Source: Cryoendolithus antarcticus (lineage: Eukaryota; Ascomycota; Dothideomycetes; Cladosporiales; Cladosporiaceae). Taken from it: a stretch of 64,000 nt of DNA. A program made the position numbers and the translations under genes. The DNA lies in assembly GCA_002077065.1 (NCBI GenBank), contig NAJO01000011.1, positions 519,001-583,000 of the forward strand, in the 5' to 3' direction. Shown one piece after another: positions 33,693 through 43,487 of this stretch (position 1 is the first letter of the stretch; each line of letters starts with the position of its first letter). The notes beneath the pieces are model-generated. The model saw only the letters and a list, made by a program, of their open reading frames with translations. It made no database searches and had not been told where the DNA came from.

Positions 33693-34025
33693 ATGAAGTC
33701 CTGCTGCCCTCTCTTCAGCCTCTTCCCCGCCGTCCTCTCCAAGGCAACGGAGGCAGGTAAGTCCACCACCTGCGCCACATCCTACGAACCCCTACCCTCG
33801 CCAGTGGCAGCGGCAGTGCTCGAGAGCTACGATCGCTACGACTTCGGTGTCTCAGCGGAGGCACTGACGAGCTGGCTCAACGCTCGTTGGGCCAAGACGG
33901 GCTACAGCGTAAGCGCACAGGCTGTATGCTTTACGCTGCGGCTGAACGGACGGATGGCGAGACTGGGATTGGGGGATGCGCTGGAGGGCGCTATGGCGAG
34001 GCCGCTGAGGAGACAGACGCTGTAG
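33693..34025 (+). CDS. small hypothetical protein, possibly secreted
   Basis: The 110-aa frame begins MKSCCPLFSLFPAVLSKATE, a weak signal-peptide candidate, and continues without recognisable motifs to an Arg-rich end. A 48-nt in-frame stretch at about 33755-33802 has a GTAAGT donor and GCCAG acceptor and may be an intron. Only three Cys in total. No family known; it could be spurious. Confidence 0.3.
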   Translation: MKSCCPLFSLFPAVLSKATEAGKSTTCATSYEPLPSPVAAAVLESYDRYDFGVSAEALTSWLNARWAKTGYSVSAQAVCFTLRLNGRMARLGLGDALEGAMARPLRRQTL

Positions 34026-34397
34026 CCACAGATTGGCGGAGCGGATGGTCTGGGCGTGTTTTGATAGATCCCGATGGCAAGTAGCCACAGTGTGACTAAT
34101 ACAATGTGAGTTACTGGGCTTGTTCTCCGTTCCATGCTGTCGTCTGTTCCCTTTGTCTCAACTCCATTCGCTGTACTTTTCTTTGTGCACCGACAGAAAG
34201 AAGTTGCGATTACGAGATTGGCCGAGCTATGATTGTCCAGTACTCGACATCTCTTTGTTGCAGTGCGGCAGTGACTATCCGTGAACGTCTCTTTCTTCGA
34301 TCCTCGTCGTCGCACCGCTCCACCACAGTCCTTACCACACGTCAGAAGTAAGCCAACAACACCATTCGGGATCCACAAAGACCCCTCAACCACCAAA
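34026..34397. other. intergenic, promoter of secreted protein gene
   Basis: No gene seen; probably the promoter and leader of the gene at 34398. Confidence 0.35.
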
Positions 34398-34796
34398 ATG
34401 AAGCCCTCTACTATCCTCCCAATCCTCATCCTGCTCTTCCCACAAGCCCTCGCGGCAACCGACTACCAGAACGCCATGACCTGCGGCCAACGCTTCCCGC
34501 GCATAAATGGCGCGATCGAAAAGTTCTGCTACAAGAAGAACACCTCCGGCGTCGTCACGAACGACCTCGTCATCCCTTCAGCATACGCAAGTATCGGCAG
34601 CATGTTTTACGGTTTGAGGGGAAACAAACTTGTAGTGCAGATCACTGGTCAATGCAGCCCGGCGCAGTGGGTGCCAGCGCAGTGGTGTCTGAGTCAGTTC
34701 CACGAAATGTGTGCGCAGGCTAGTCATCCGCTCGGGTGGACTTGGCGGAATTATGGGAATTATGGGTGTCAGAGGTTTGAAATCAAGGGAGGGTAG
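34398..34796 (+). CDS. small secreted Cys-rich protein
   Basis: 132 aa from ATG 34398 (context CAAAATGAAG). Residues 1-19 are a strong signal peptide (MKPSTILPILILLFPQALA). The mature part of about 112 residues has six Cys (MTCGQ, KFCYK, GQCSP, WCLSQ, EMCAQ, YGCQR), an even number suited to three disulphides, plus many aromatic residues. The size and Cys content match fungal secreted effector-like or antimicrobial proteins, but I recognise no specific family. This is a description of features, not a claim of toxicity. Confidence 0.6.
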   Translation: MKPSTILPILILLFPQALAATDYQNAMTCGQRFPRINGAIEKFCYKKNTSGVVTNDLVIPSAYASIGSMFYGLRGNKLVVQITGQCSPAQWVPAQWCLSQFHEMCAQASHPLGWTWRNYGNYGCQRFEIKGG

Positions 34797-34891
34797 AGGG
34801 AAAGCAAAAAGATAGTGTACAGGGAAGGTAGTAAAGGACTGTACGGTGTGAATTTCATGTAGCGTTTCGATGAAATATTTCTGCTTCAAGG

Positions 34892-35776
34892 TTATCCTTG
34901 CACATAATGCTTCAGCAGAGCAAATGCTTCCACCATCGCTTGCCACTTCGGTCCAAGATCGGAGGTCCCGACCATAGGCGGTAAATCGAACATGTGGGTC
35001 GCTTCAGGTACAACATAGAGTCGCACATCCGTCCCTCTCGCTTTCAGATCCTGCGCTGCTCGCTCGGCAAGAGCCAGACTGCTACCAGGAGCATTGTCGG
35101 CGTCACCCTGTACGATGATCGTGGGCGGGAAGATGTTCTCTTGCCGTGCGACAGGGTCTAAAGCCATGTATTGACCGTCGGGGCAAGCGATCTTCGCCCA
35201 TTGTCCGTTCTTGAGAATGCTCATCTGCCACTTTGTCCGTGGTGAGGGTGGTAGCCCAGGTAGTCCAAGTGGAGCCTCTGTTAGTTGCTTATCCGCAGGT
35301 TTGATGATCGCCCAATCGTCTTGTGTAGGTTCGAAGTCGGGCATCAGTCCGAATGGCGGCACACTTGTAGGCTTATGACTCGTGGTCGAAGTATCGCTGA
35401 GGTAGAGTGACGGATAGAAAGCGGCAACAGCCTTGACATCCTTGATGGCCGCGACATGCAGGGCAATGGAGCCACCAACGCTGTGCCCCATGGTGACTAC
35501 CCGGCGCGAGTCAATCATGACGCCATGCGTGGCGTTCATAATCTCGAGCAGCGTACTGACCGCCCAGTCATACGCTTCCTCGCAGTCAGCGTAGCTGACT
35601 CGACCAGTCACTTGCGGCACCAGGCGATAGTTCGGAATGACGACGAGGAAGCCATTGTTGACGAGCCATTCGACCTGGGGTTTCGGAATGATACCTGCAC
35701 TGCCGACAATGAGACCGCCGCCGTGGAAGACGAGGACTTGGAACGCATCAGTCTCAGCCGGACTTCGAGTGCACAT
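34892..35776 (-). CDS. alpha/beta-hydrolase (esterase/lipase, HSL-like), 5' end unclear
   Basis: Predicted carboxylester hydrolase. HGGGLIVGS is the oxyanion-hole motif. GHSVGG carries the nucleophile Ser, QGDADNAPG probably supplies the acid, and PEATHMFDLPP the His. The open frame has its first ATG at 35776, only about 20 residues before HGGG, which is short for the family. A second ATG at 35891 begins a coding-like 5' segment (MHDVRVRYKQDDFGNDIFAR) in another frame, and I found no intron that joins them. The gene may therefore be frameshifted near 35790-35830, or have a non-obvious intron. No signal peptide is visible. Substrate unknown. Confidence 0.7.
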   Translation of the reverse strand: MCTRSPAETDAFQVLVFHGGGLIVGSAGIIPKPQVEWLVNNGFLVVIPNYRLVPQVTGRVSYADCEEAYDWAVSTLLEIMNATHGVMIDSRRVVTMGHSVGGSIALHVAAIKDVKAVAAFYPSLYLSDTSTTSHKPTSVPPFGLMPDFEPTQDDWAIIKPADKQLTEAPLGLPGLPPSPRTKWQMSILKNGQWAKIACPDGQYMALDPVARQENIFPPTIIVQGDADNAPGSSLALAERAAQDLKARGTDVRLYVVPEATHMFDLPPMVGTSDLGPKWQAMVEAFALLKHYVQG

Positions 35777-35891
35777 TGAGCTCACGTATAGGTTTACTGT
35801 CCGACGGCGGCGTTCCTTGAGACCACGCTAATCTCGCAAAGATGTCGTTGCCGAAATCGTCCTGCTTGTAACGTACTCGGACGTCGTGCAT

Positions 35892-36296
35892 GGCGTCGTG
35901 TTCAATGTGAGTCCGGGAAGATCACAGTTGTTGTCTTTACAGTCGCGTGTTGGTGGTGACTTCTGCTGGTTTATGTACATCTCACTGCGTGCCTCGCGAA
36001 ATGACTCATCGTAGAGATGCAAGGCCTCCGGCTCGACAGCCACCGACCTACCGTGCTATAGCGAGGGAAGCTCCAGCTTCCATCGCCTAAGTTGTAGTCG
36101 GCGAAGCCGAAGCGAAGCACCGATGGCTCGGTTGTGCCCAATGAAGGTAAGCTCGCCAAGCTTCGGGCAATAGCTTTTCCTCGGGTCCGCCAATGCCGAC
36201 TGTCAACGGCCGAGGTGGCGTGAGTGTACCATACAAGAATGTGTGGTCGTCGGTCTGTCTAGGAGGACTGGCATTTGCGTCGTATTGTGTGGGCGT
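35892..36296. other. intergenic, nothing recognised
   Basis: Gap between the hydrolase 5' side and the AP-3 delta 3' end. No gene; plus-strand frames further right are antisense shadows of AP-3 delta. Confidence 0.4.
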
Positions 36297-39200
36297 TCAG
36301 TCCTCGAAAGTGACCTGCCTTTTCTTCTTCTTCTTGACCTTGGCCTGTGTCTCGCCCTCCTCGACCAACGGCTCGTCCTCGACCGCTGGCTCTAATACAG
36401 GCTCGTCACCATTGCCTTCTTTCGGCTTCTTTTTCTTCTTTCTCTTCTTGGTCACCTCTCCATTCTCAGCCTCTCCGTTCTGGTCGGGATTAAGACCAAC
36501 ACGCACCTTTTTCTTCCTTCTGCTCTTCACAACAGTGCCCTCTGCTTCAGGCTCCTCGATTTGCTCAGCCTGCCGCTGCATCTGCAGTCTCAGGCGCTCG
36601 ACTTCCTTGACTGCGCGTATCATCTCCTCTTCCTCTTGCTGGCGTCGCTCAAAATCAAGCTTACTTGTGCCCTGGCTTGTCTCGTCCATAGACAGAGAAG
36701 CGAGAGCAGAGCTGTCCATCTGTAGTAGACTTTTCGTGGGGCGAAAGGCCGTGCTTGCTGTGTACAGCTTGTTCACAGCAGGAGCAGCAGTCTCGTCATC
36801 ACCACCAAGCGTCTCGTCCGAGGTGATTTCGAAGTGCCGCTTTGCTCTCTTAGCTGGTTTGTGTTTGTTAGTGCGTGATTGATCAGTATCAGACTGCGTG
36901 CCTCTAGCATCGCGAAGCTGGCCAAGATCGAGCTCCATGACAGGTATAGCGTCTACGTCCAGCTCATCCCCGTTCTGACTCCGCAGTATACTGTGTATAG
37001 GTGTCGATGTGCCCGAGGCTCGTTCGGAGTCGATGTAGTAGGGGTCATCCCTGTACCGCTCTCGTCTCTCGAGCCTCTTCCGCTCGAGCGCCTGTGGATC
37101 GAGGAGCGACTCGGTGTCCTGGGACTTGCTGGCCTTGTGTCCGTTGCTGGTGCTCTCGAGGCGCTCCGAAGCTGACTTGTTGTACTCGGTTTTCACGGCT
37201 GAGGGCTTCTCGTGATAGAAGCGTCGTACTTCGTTGTCATCGCCCTCGTAATCTGTTTCGTAGTCGACTGAAGCTAGTATTATGTGAAGGCTACTGTTGA
37301 TCGGCAAGTCAAGGTCAAAGTCTCCCGGTTGAGGCACATTTCGTATTGCTGCGGGAGCCACAGGTTTGAGCTCTATGCCTGTAAAGAGAGACGGTATCGC
37401 TTGCGTCAAGAGAAGTGGCGGGTCAGCAACACTGCCGTCGATAGGCTCGACGGAGTGATTCGATGACGCCTCAGAAACAAGTCGCATGAGGTCAAGGTAC
37501 TCAACTGCGCGCTCCTGCACCTCAAGACTCGGATGCAGTGTCAGTGGTTCCAAGAAATGTACCACACGGGCCACAAGCAGCACGACGTGCGATCTCCTAG
37601 CTTCTGTCCATGGGCTTTGTTGGTCGCTTGTGAGTACAGTGAAGATCTTTGGAATAGCATGTAGAAGGAGCGACAGTGCTTCTGCGGGCAATCGAGCATT
37701 GGCGGCGTGAAGCATCGACGTAAGCACAGCCTCGGGATCGGGAAGCATTTGGGCGTACTCGCCAGCGATGAAAGCAGCTGGACCCAGCACGCCAGCTGAT
37801 CCTGTGCTCTCTCGTTGCTCGATAAGTAATAGACTTTGCGCAGCCGTCGCTGCGTCAGCTCGTACTCCCTTCACGCGCACAGCGACATTGAGCAGCTCAG
37901 CACCGATAGCATCCGACACGCTCGTCTTCCCTGATCGCGCCGAGCCAAAGCTACCAGAAGCTATGCCTGGTGGACATTGATCCACGAGATCCACCAATAC
38001 ACTGATGTACCAATCAAAGTCGTCCATGTTGGCATAGCTATCCTTGGAACACAGCTCAATGATCCGTTCGATCACTAGAATGCGATAGTCCTCTGGTAGT
38101 GGAGGTGGCTGATCCGATCTTCGCTCGTTCTTGGGCACGGACATGGCCGTGCCTTCATCGTCGTCCGCCATTGGGATGATACCATCTTGTGCTACGCGCT
38201 CAGTTTCGGCTTCGCTCTGAGGTAGCGATTTGCATGCAGTCTTCAGCTGCTTCAGCAATCTCTGTACGACCGCTTGTAAATTGTTTGAGTTGACCATGCC
38301 GATCACCAGATCCAGCGCTCGGGTGCGTATAGAGATGTCCGCATCATCAATGCATTCTAGGATCACATCCTGATGGTCCGCAACAAGGTCTGCGTGTGAT
38401 GCGGTGATCTTTGCAATAGCTAGCAATGCTACGTATCGCAGATTAGGATCGCCTTGGACCACGAGCATAGCTCGCAGTTTGCTCACACATAGCCGAGCGA
38501 TCTCATCACCCTCCGTAGTCCCTCCAGCGGCTTCCATAATGCCACCTTGGATGATGCCATTGATGCACTCGTAGAGCAGACTCATCGCAGGGGTTGTCTT
38601 GATCAGACTTGTGAGAGGTGGCAACAGCTTCTTGACTAATCGGGGCTCCAGAGGAGTAAGCTGCGAGAACAGCTTGATGATCTTGATAGCCATCCAGTTG
38701 TTGCCACCTTGGGTGAGAAGCTCGAACAGTCGTGGAGCCAGTGGGAGAAAGTCCTGCGGTCGCCTCCACCCCAATTCGCACACCACGTTGACGATGGCTG
38801 CCGTGACGGATGGATCTTCGCTATCGTCAAGCAGTCGTTCTTTGATCTTCGGCCAAGCTGGACGTAAGGTTTCCGGATATACAACAGCAAGTCTGTACAG
38901 AGTGACAATCGCCTTCTTCCTGATTGCCGGACTCGAATGTGAAACTCTAGACAACAGATCTGAAAGCAACGAGTTGGCCATGCTCGGGTTCACAACATGG
39001 GGTATAGCTCCCAGAGGTAGACTGATCAAATTCTTGTCCGGACTGGTCAGATCCTTCTTCAGCAGATTCTCGGCCAACATGAGGACTTCAGTATCAGGCC
39101 TGAAGCTCTGAACTGCGGCCAAATAGCCCACTCTCTTATGCAGGTACTTCGCAGAGGACATGACCTCGAGTACGTTGAACGAAGCCCAGCCCATGTCATG

Positions 39201-39371
39201 CCCGAACATCTCCAGATAGACCAGCTTCATCAAGGCAGTCGCCTTCGCATCCATGTCGTTCGTCTTGATCTCCTTCCTGCATTCTCGCAGGGCGGTTTGG
39301 ACGTACTCTCTTTCATGGCCTTTGTGGGCACGCAGGCCACGAATGAGCTGGAGCACATCCTTCTCGAACAT
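36297..39371 (-). CDS. APL5: AP-3 adaptor complex subunit delta
   Basis: Large subunit of the AP-3 coat, which moves cargo from Golgi/endosome to vacuole. Single exon of 1024 aa from ATG 39371; the start MFEKDVLQLIRGLRAHKG is the canonical delta-adaptin N-terminus. The adaptin trunk (about residues 1-600) shows HEAT-like helices with MKLVYLEMFGHDMGWASFNV, NWMAIKIIKLFSQLTPLEPR and DFDWYISVLVDLV. The C-terminal third is charged and disordered, with several Lys-rich runs (KKRKKKKKPKEG, KKKKKRQVTFED), as in other fungal delta subunits. Divergent from EMC2. Confidence 0.95.
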   Translation of the reverse strand: MFEKDVLQLIRGLRAHKGHEREYVQTALRECRKEIKTNDMDAKATALMKLVYLEMFGHDMGWASFNVLEVMSSAKYLHKRVGYLAAVQSFRPDTEVLMLAENLLKKDLTSPDKNLISLPLGAIPHVVNPSMANSLLSDLLSRVSHSSPAIRKKAIVTLYRLAVVYPETLRPAWPKIKERLLDDSEDPSVTAAIVNVVCELGWRRPQDFLPLAPRLFELLTQGGNNWMAIKIIKLFSQLTPLEPRLVKKLLPPLTSLIKTTPAMSLLYECINGIIQGGIMEAAGGTTEGDEIARLCVSKLRAMLVVQGDPNLRYVALLAIAKITASHADLVADHQDVILECIDDADISIRTRALDLVIGMVNSNNLQAVVQRLLKQLKTACKSLPQSEAETERVAQDGIIPMADDDEGTAMSVPKNERRSDQPPPLPEDYRILVIERIIELCSKDSYANMDDFDWYISVLVDLVDQCPPGIASGSFGSARSGKTSVSDAIGAELLNVAVRVKGVRADAATAAQSLLLIEQRESTGSAGVLGPAAFIAGEYAQMLPDPEAVLTSMLHAANARLPAEALSLLLHAIPKIFTVLTSDQQSPWTEARRSHVVLLVARVVHFLEPLTLHPSLEVQERAVEYLDLMRLVSEASSNHSVEPIDGSVADPPLLLTQAIPSLFTGIELKPVAPAAIRNVPQPGDFDLDLPINSSLHIILASVDYETDYEGDDNEVRRFYHEKPSAVKTEYNKSASERLESTSNGHKASKSQDTESLLDPQALERKRLERRERYRDDPYYIDSERASGTSTPIHSILRSQNGDELDVDAIPVMELDLGQLRDARGTQSDTDQSRTNKHKPAKRAKRHFEITSDETLGGDDETAAPAVNKLYTASTAFRPTKSLLQMDSSALASLSMDETSQGTSKLDFERRQQEEEEMIRAVKEVERLRLQMQRQAEQIEEPEAEGTVVKSRRKKKVRVGLNPDQNGEAENGEVTKKRKKKKKPKEGNGDEPVLEPAVEDEPLVEEGETQAKVKKKKKRQVTFED

Positions 39372-39813
39372 CGTGCCGTCCCTCGTCCAGTCCTGTTGAT
39401 CGTGCTGCAATATCCAAGATCAAGAGCTGCTTCGCTGCAGTCAATTCAGAGGATACGGCCAGTCCACTCTCTTCGGCTCTTCACTGGGGTCCAGCAAAGA
39501 TCGCATCATGTCATTGGATGCGCATCCGACTCAGTACAGCATACCTGAATCGCTGAGATCCGAGAAGGAGCAAGGTTGAATTTCGTGGTTGAGGCGGGTG
39601 GACACAAAGACATTGCCTGGAGTATGATGCACTGTAGAGTGAAGTCGATATTGGTGGAAGGCCCCACTACGTCGGAGTAGAATTGATTAAGATTGAACGC
39701 CACATCAATCAATACTGACATCGACACTAGCCCTAATCAAGTACATCTCTCGTGCACTTCCAACCCTGATCTACGCTTTGCCCATCTCTACACTGACTAT
39801 AAAGCTCGCCAAT
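39372..39813. promoter_or_regulatory. divergent promoter region AP-3 delta / EMC2
   Basis: 442 bp between two opposite start codons; both promoters must lie here. No specific site recognised. Confidence 0.45.
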
Positions 39814-40842
39814 ATGTCTCTCATCCTTCTCCAACCCGCGACCAATACCTCCCCGCACTCCGCCATCTCCCTCTCCCGCGCTGGCACCACCTTCATCAAA
39901 TCTCAGTCCACCTACACCCTCCCCTGGCCCCTCAGCCTCCTCGCGAATGAATCGCAAGAGAAATGGCAAATCTACGAGAACGTCTTCCTCGCCTGTCTCC
40001 GCACAGGAGACAATCAACGCGCTTCCCAGTGCCTCGAAAAGCTGGTAGACCGCTTTGGCAAGTCGAATGAACGGGTCATTGCACTACGTGGACTCTTCCA
40101 GGAAGCTACCGCGGCCGATGCTGCGGCGCTAGGAGAGGTGCTGAGGCAGTATGATCAATTCATAGTGGATGATCCGACGGTATTCCCCATCAGGAAGCGG
40201 AGAGCAGCGTTGCTGAGGAGCATGGGGAAGCTGAATGAGGCTGTCATTGCTTTGACGGAGCTTGTGGATGTCTCGCCTACGGATGCTGAGTCTTGGGCGG
40301 AGCTGGCGGATTGCTATCTCACGAAGGGCTCATTTGAGCAGGCGGTGTTCTGTCTGGAGGAGGTACTTCTGGTCACGCCTAATGCGTGGAACATGCATGC
40401 AAGACTGGGAGAGGTACTGTTCCTGCGCGCGAACGATGCGGAAGGGGCGGAGAAGGCACAGGGTCTTGCTGAGGCAATGCGGAGGTTCTGCCGGAGCGTG
40501 GAGCTTTGCGATGACTATTTGAGAGGCTACTACGGTCTGAAGCTGGTACGTCTGACATGTACCGAGTCGTGGTGCCCATTGCTGACAGGTCTCCAGTCCA
40601 CGAACCGACTCATTCCCTTGCTGACAAGTTCAAATTCGAAATCTGGCAAGTCGACCGATACCGCTGCGGCCCTTCCATCGCAGGTAACAGTACAGAAGCT
40701 CAATCAACTCGCGACTCTGAAGCTGGGCGACATTCTGCGACGCAGCAAAGACAACCAGAAATCCTGGGACGGCTACAGCGAAGCAGAGCTAATCGCTGCC
40801 AAGGAGCTTCTTGACCGCGACTCGGACAACACTGTCCGATGA
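39814..40842 (+). CDS. EMC2: ER membrane protein complex subunit 2
   Basis: Cytosolic TPR subunit of the EMC insertase in the ER membrane. Predicted model: join 39814-40545 and 40597-40842, 325 aa. The 51-nt intron (GTACGT...CTCCAG) keeps the frame but would otherwise insert VRLTCTESWC between conserved GYYGLKL and STNRLIP. The start is ATG 39814 (MSLILLQPAT). TPR motifs are visible: RRAALLRSMGKLNEAVIALTE, WAELADCYLTKGSFEQAVFC and ARLGEVLFLRANDAEGAEKA. The C-terminal LATLKLGDILR matches the family. Confidence 0.9.
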   Translation: MSLILLQPATNTSPHSAISLSRAGTTFIKSQSTYTLPWPLSLLANESQEKWQIYENVFLACLRTGDNQRASQCLEKLVDRFGKSNERVIALRGLFQEATAADAAALGEVLRQYDQFIVDDPTVFPIRKRRAALLRSMGKLNEAVIALTELVDVSPTDAESWAELADCYLTKGSFEQAVFCLEEVLLVTPNAWNMHARLGEVLFLRANDAEGAEKAQGLAEAMRRFCRSVELCDDYLRGYYGLKLVRLTCTESWCPLLTGLQSTNRLIPLLTSSNSKSGKSTDTAAALPSQVTVQKLNQLATLKLGDILRRSKDNQKSWDGYSEAELIAAKELLDRDSDNTVR

Positions 40843-41977
40843 AGTGTGTCCAGCTCCGTCTTGTAATCATGCATGGCCAGAGCTTTCTCTGGCCAGGGTC
40901 TGCAGTGTGCAATGAGCATTTCCCGAAGGACACGGAGGCAAGTGCGACACTCGCCGTACAGCAGATCGACCACAGTCACCGGGACCACGTGCGGAAGACG
41001 CCTATGATACCACGGATGCCCTCTAAGTGGATCTATACCTAGCAGTAGAGACTGTGGGTGTCGTTTGTCTGGCGACGCTATGTTCTACGCTAAGAAACGG
41101 TCGTCTTGGCAGGGCATCTCCCCCCGGAGACATACTCCTAGGAACAAGCGGACCGCGGCGTCGCGCCCAGCCATTTCCAGTCGGTGGGCTTGTTGGAATC
41201 TTTGATAGAGGAAGCGGTGAAGGTGCCGGTATCTGGGCCGGGGTCGGAGAGGTGGCCCACGATGTGGGAGGGGGGAAGGGTGTATGATGGGATTTGAGAT
41301 GAGTGAACGAACACAGAGTAGAGCTTATTGTTGTGATTGGCAAATTTTCGAGGTTCGGGTGGGGTCTCACGTTCACAACCCAAAGCAGCCGCTCGATCGA
41401 AGCAGCTTAACGTCGCTATGTCATGAACACATTGGATATGCACGATTTGTATGCTGCCGACTGATGCAATTTGAAGGCACGTGAGATTGTCACATGAAAT
41501 CGTGGAGCTCTCTCTCATAGAGCGAGCGAAGGTGTGACAATCTTGGTTGGCTGCCCTCGACTTATCAAGAAAGTACATGTACCTGTATGGACTGCTCTAA
41601 CAACATCCATAAAGATACCTGCGCTATCATGCACATGCAACTTCGAAGTCTAGTCCGGCACGACGAGGGAAGGAACTACATACGATTTCCATTTCGAGCG
41701 ACGTGTCGAGGGAAGGTACACGTCCCGGCGTTCCTGCTCCAGAGCACCTCGCTATGCTGCCTACCATACCGTACACCCAATGCTTCAGTCCTGTTCGTGT
41801 CTTGTAGTCTCTCACCGGTACTGTGTTCTCGTGCTATGATCTCGCCTGTTGTTGCATTGTCGCTGCTGTCTCGCCGCTATCTCCTCGAAATTGCCACTCT
41901 GCCGTCGGTCTCGCAAGGTTCGTAATAGTATTTCTCAAGCTTTCATAACTTCAGAAAAAGCTGTGCCGAATGCCGAA
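40843..41977. other. intergenic, nothing recognised
   Basis: About 1.1 kb downstream of EMC2, leading into the minisatellite. Frames here are short and overlapping; no gene supported. Confidence 0.45.
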
Positions 41978-42345
41978 GCCAGTCTCGGGGTCCTTAGGGG
42001 AACTCAGGCAGCGCGATGTAGCGTCGTCCAAAGTCACTATCACCGTCGTCGAGTGCCAGTCTAGGGGTCCTTAGGGGAACTCAAGCAGTGCGTCGTCCGA
42101 AGTCACCTACCACAGTCGTTGAGTGCCAGTCTCGGGGTCCTCAGGGGAACTCAAGCAGTGTCAGCGTCCGAAGTCACCTACCACAGTCGTTGAGTGCCAG
42201 TCTCGAGGTCCTCAGGGGAACTCAAGCAGTGCCTGTACCAGTCTCGGGGTCCTTAGGGGAACTCAAGCAGTGCGTCGTCCGAAGTCACCTACCACAGTCG
42301 TTGAGTGCCAGTCTCGGGGTCCTCAGGGGAACTCAGGCCGTACGA
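41978..42345. repeat. tandem minisatellite, about 70-bp unit
   Basis: The start of the unit (AGTCTCGGGGTCCT) recurs at 41981, 42058, 42128, 42199, 42240 and 42310, giving spacings of 77, 70, 71, 41 and 70. There are therefore six units, the fourth lacking about 30 bp from its right part. Each unit contains GGGGAACTCAAGCAGTG and usually a GTCACCTACCACAGTCG block. Units are nearly identical in the centre and more diverged at the left edge, as expected for slippage or unequal exchange. The unit length is not a multiple of three, although all forward frames happen to be fairly open. Confidence 0.95.
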
Positions 42346-42419
42346 CTCGATGCACTTTGCACTTCCTCCGCTCTTCCTACGGAGATTACGGCCAGTGATC
42401 ATGATCCTGCTAATGCGAG

Positions 42420-43487
42420 AGTAGATGACTAAGCACAAGAAGTCGAAAGGTAGCCAAGCGAAGCACGATGAGAAGACGGGAAAGGAAAGGAAAGGAAGAG
42501 AGCTGCAAGTGTAGAAAGAAAACTTGCACTAGAGGAGACTATCTCTCCTAGAGAGTATGGCGAGGCTGTCCGAGACGACAGCATAGCGGTTCGGGAAGAT
42601 GAGAGAGGAATAGCAGTTGGAGAGGTGCCACCATTGTGGAAGCCGCATGCCCGTCCGATCGATTGCCCGGGATCTCCGACTGCACCAGATGTTGAGCCAT
42701 TGAGCTCACCGCTGGCGAAACGCCGGCGTACTGATGATATAGCAAGGCCGGATCCGCGACTGGCTCTGCTCGATAGCAGGCCTGGCACCGCGACTCTCGG
42801 CGCACGACAAGTGCGCTTTAATGCAAGTATTGACCAGCAGCTGACGCTGAGAGGGTATCCCCCAGCGTCGCAGATGACGAATGCGTACCTTCGCCAGAAA
42901 TTCGGGGCCTGTAGCTATATTGGTCACTACCTTAGCGCATGGGAAGAGAAGCGACGTACAGGAGGCTTCGACCATCTGAGAGACGTAGTACCTGGCGATG
43001 AGTGCCGCAACGCGCAAGGCTTGACATCCTCCTCAAAGACGCTTGACTTCGACTGCGGCCTTTGCAAAGTAGAATTCCAGGTCTCTATCTCCATGGCACG
43101 CATTGTTGCGATACTGTGATTCCTGTAGAACCAGTGTTAACGGCAGGCAAAGTAGCACAGCCGCTGTTCGAGTGCAGCGCGACGTGCAACGAGCTCAACG
43201 GTGGTGTGAAACTTCACTGCATCAACAGGAAGCACTTGAATCTCGAGACTACCATGCACAACGGGATCCGCAAACGCCATCACGCTGGCCAGGACCCGTG
43301 CTGGTGCCCAGTACCGTGTATCAAAGGACCTACCGGTAATACAGCGAAATGGTTGCACTACGAAGACGTTGCACCAAGGTCCGTGCAGCTTTGATGAAGC
43401 CAAGGTGCTGGCTCGCGTGTTCCAGCTTCGCGCTTTCGAGACGAGTGGTCGATTTGCATTGGCGATGCTCGACCTTGACCACAAAAG
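42420..43487 (+). other. Cys-rich coding-like locus, gene model unresolved
   Basis: Coding-like stretches occur in more than one frame. One reads PLAKRRRTDDIARPDPR ... CSYIGHYLSAWEEKRR ... DFDCGLCKVEFQ, up to about 43080. A possible GT...CGGCAG intron then leads to KVAQPLFECSATC ... LHCINR ... GQDPCWCPVPC in a second frame. A third frame near 43370-43490 reads GPCSFDEAKVLARVFQLRAF ... LAMLDLDHKRW. The FEC-x2-TC ... CINR spacing faintly recalls a pre-SET/SET border of histone methyltransferases, but no SET core follows. I call it a decayed or unmodelled gene and assign no function. Confidence 0.3.

Noticed and set aside
36193..36882. Plus-strand Ser/Phe-rich ORF
   Set aside because: Exact antisense of the Lys/Glu-rich C-terminus of AP-3 delta; composition explains its openness.
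41978..42345. Possible CRISPR-like array of spaced repeats
   Set aside because: The whole unit including the would-be spacers is repeated, the organism is eukaryotic, and unit edges behave like a minisatellite.
42088..42432. A 114-codon repetitive protein across the minisatellite
   Set aside because: The period is not a multiple of three, so the apparent protein changes frame between units, and no start or domain supports it.
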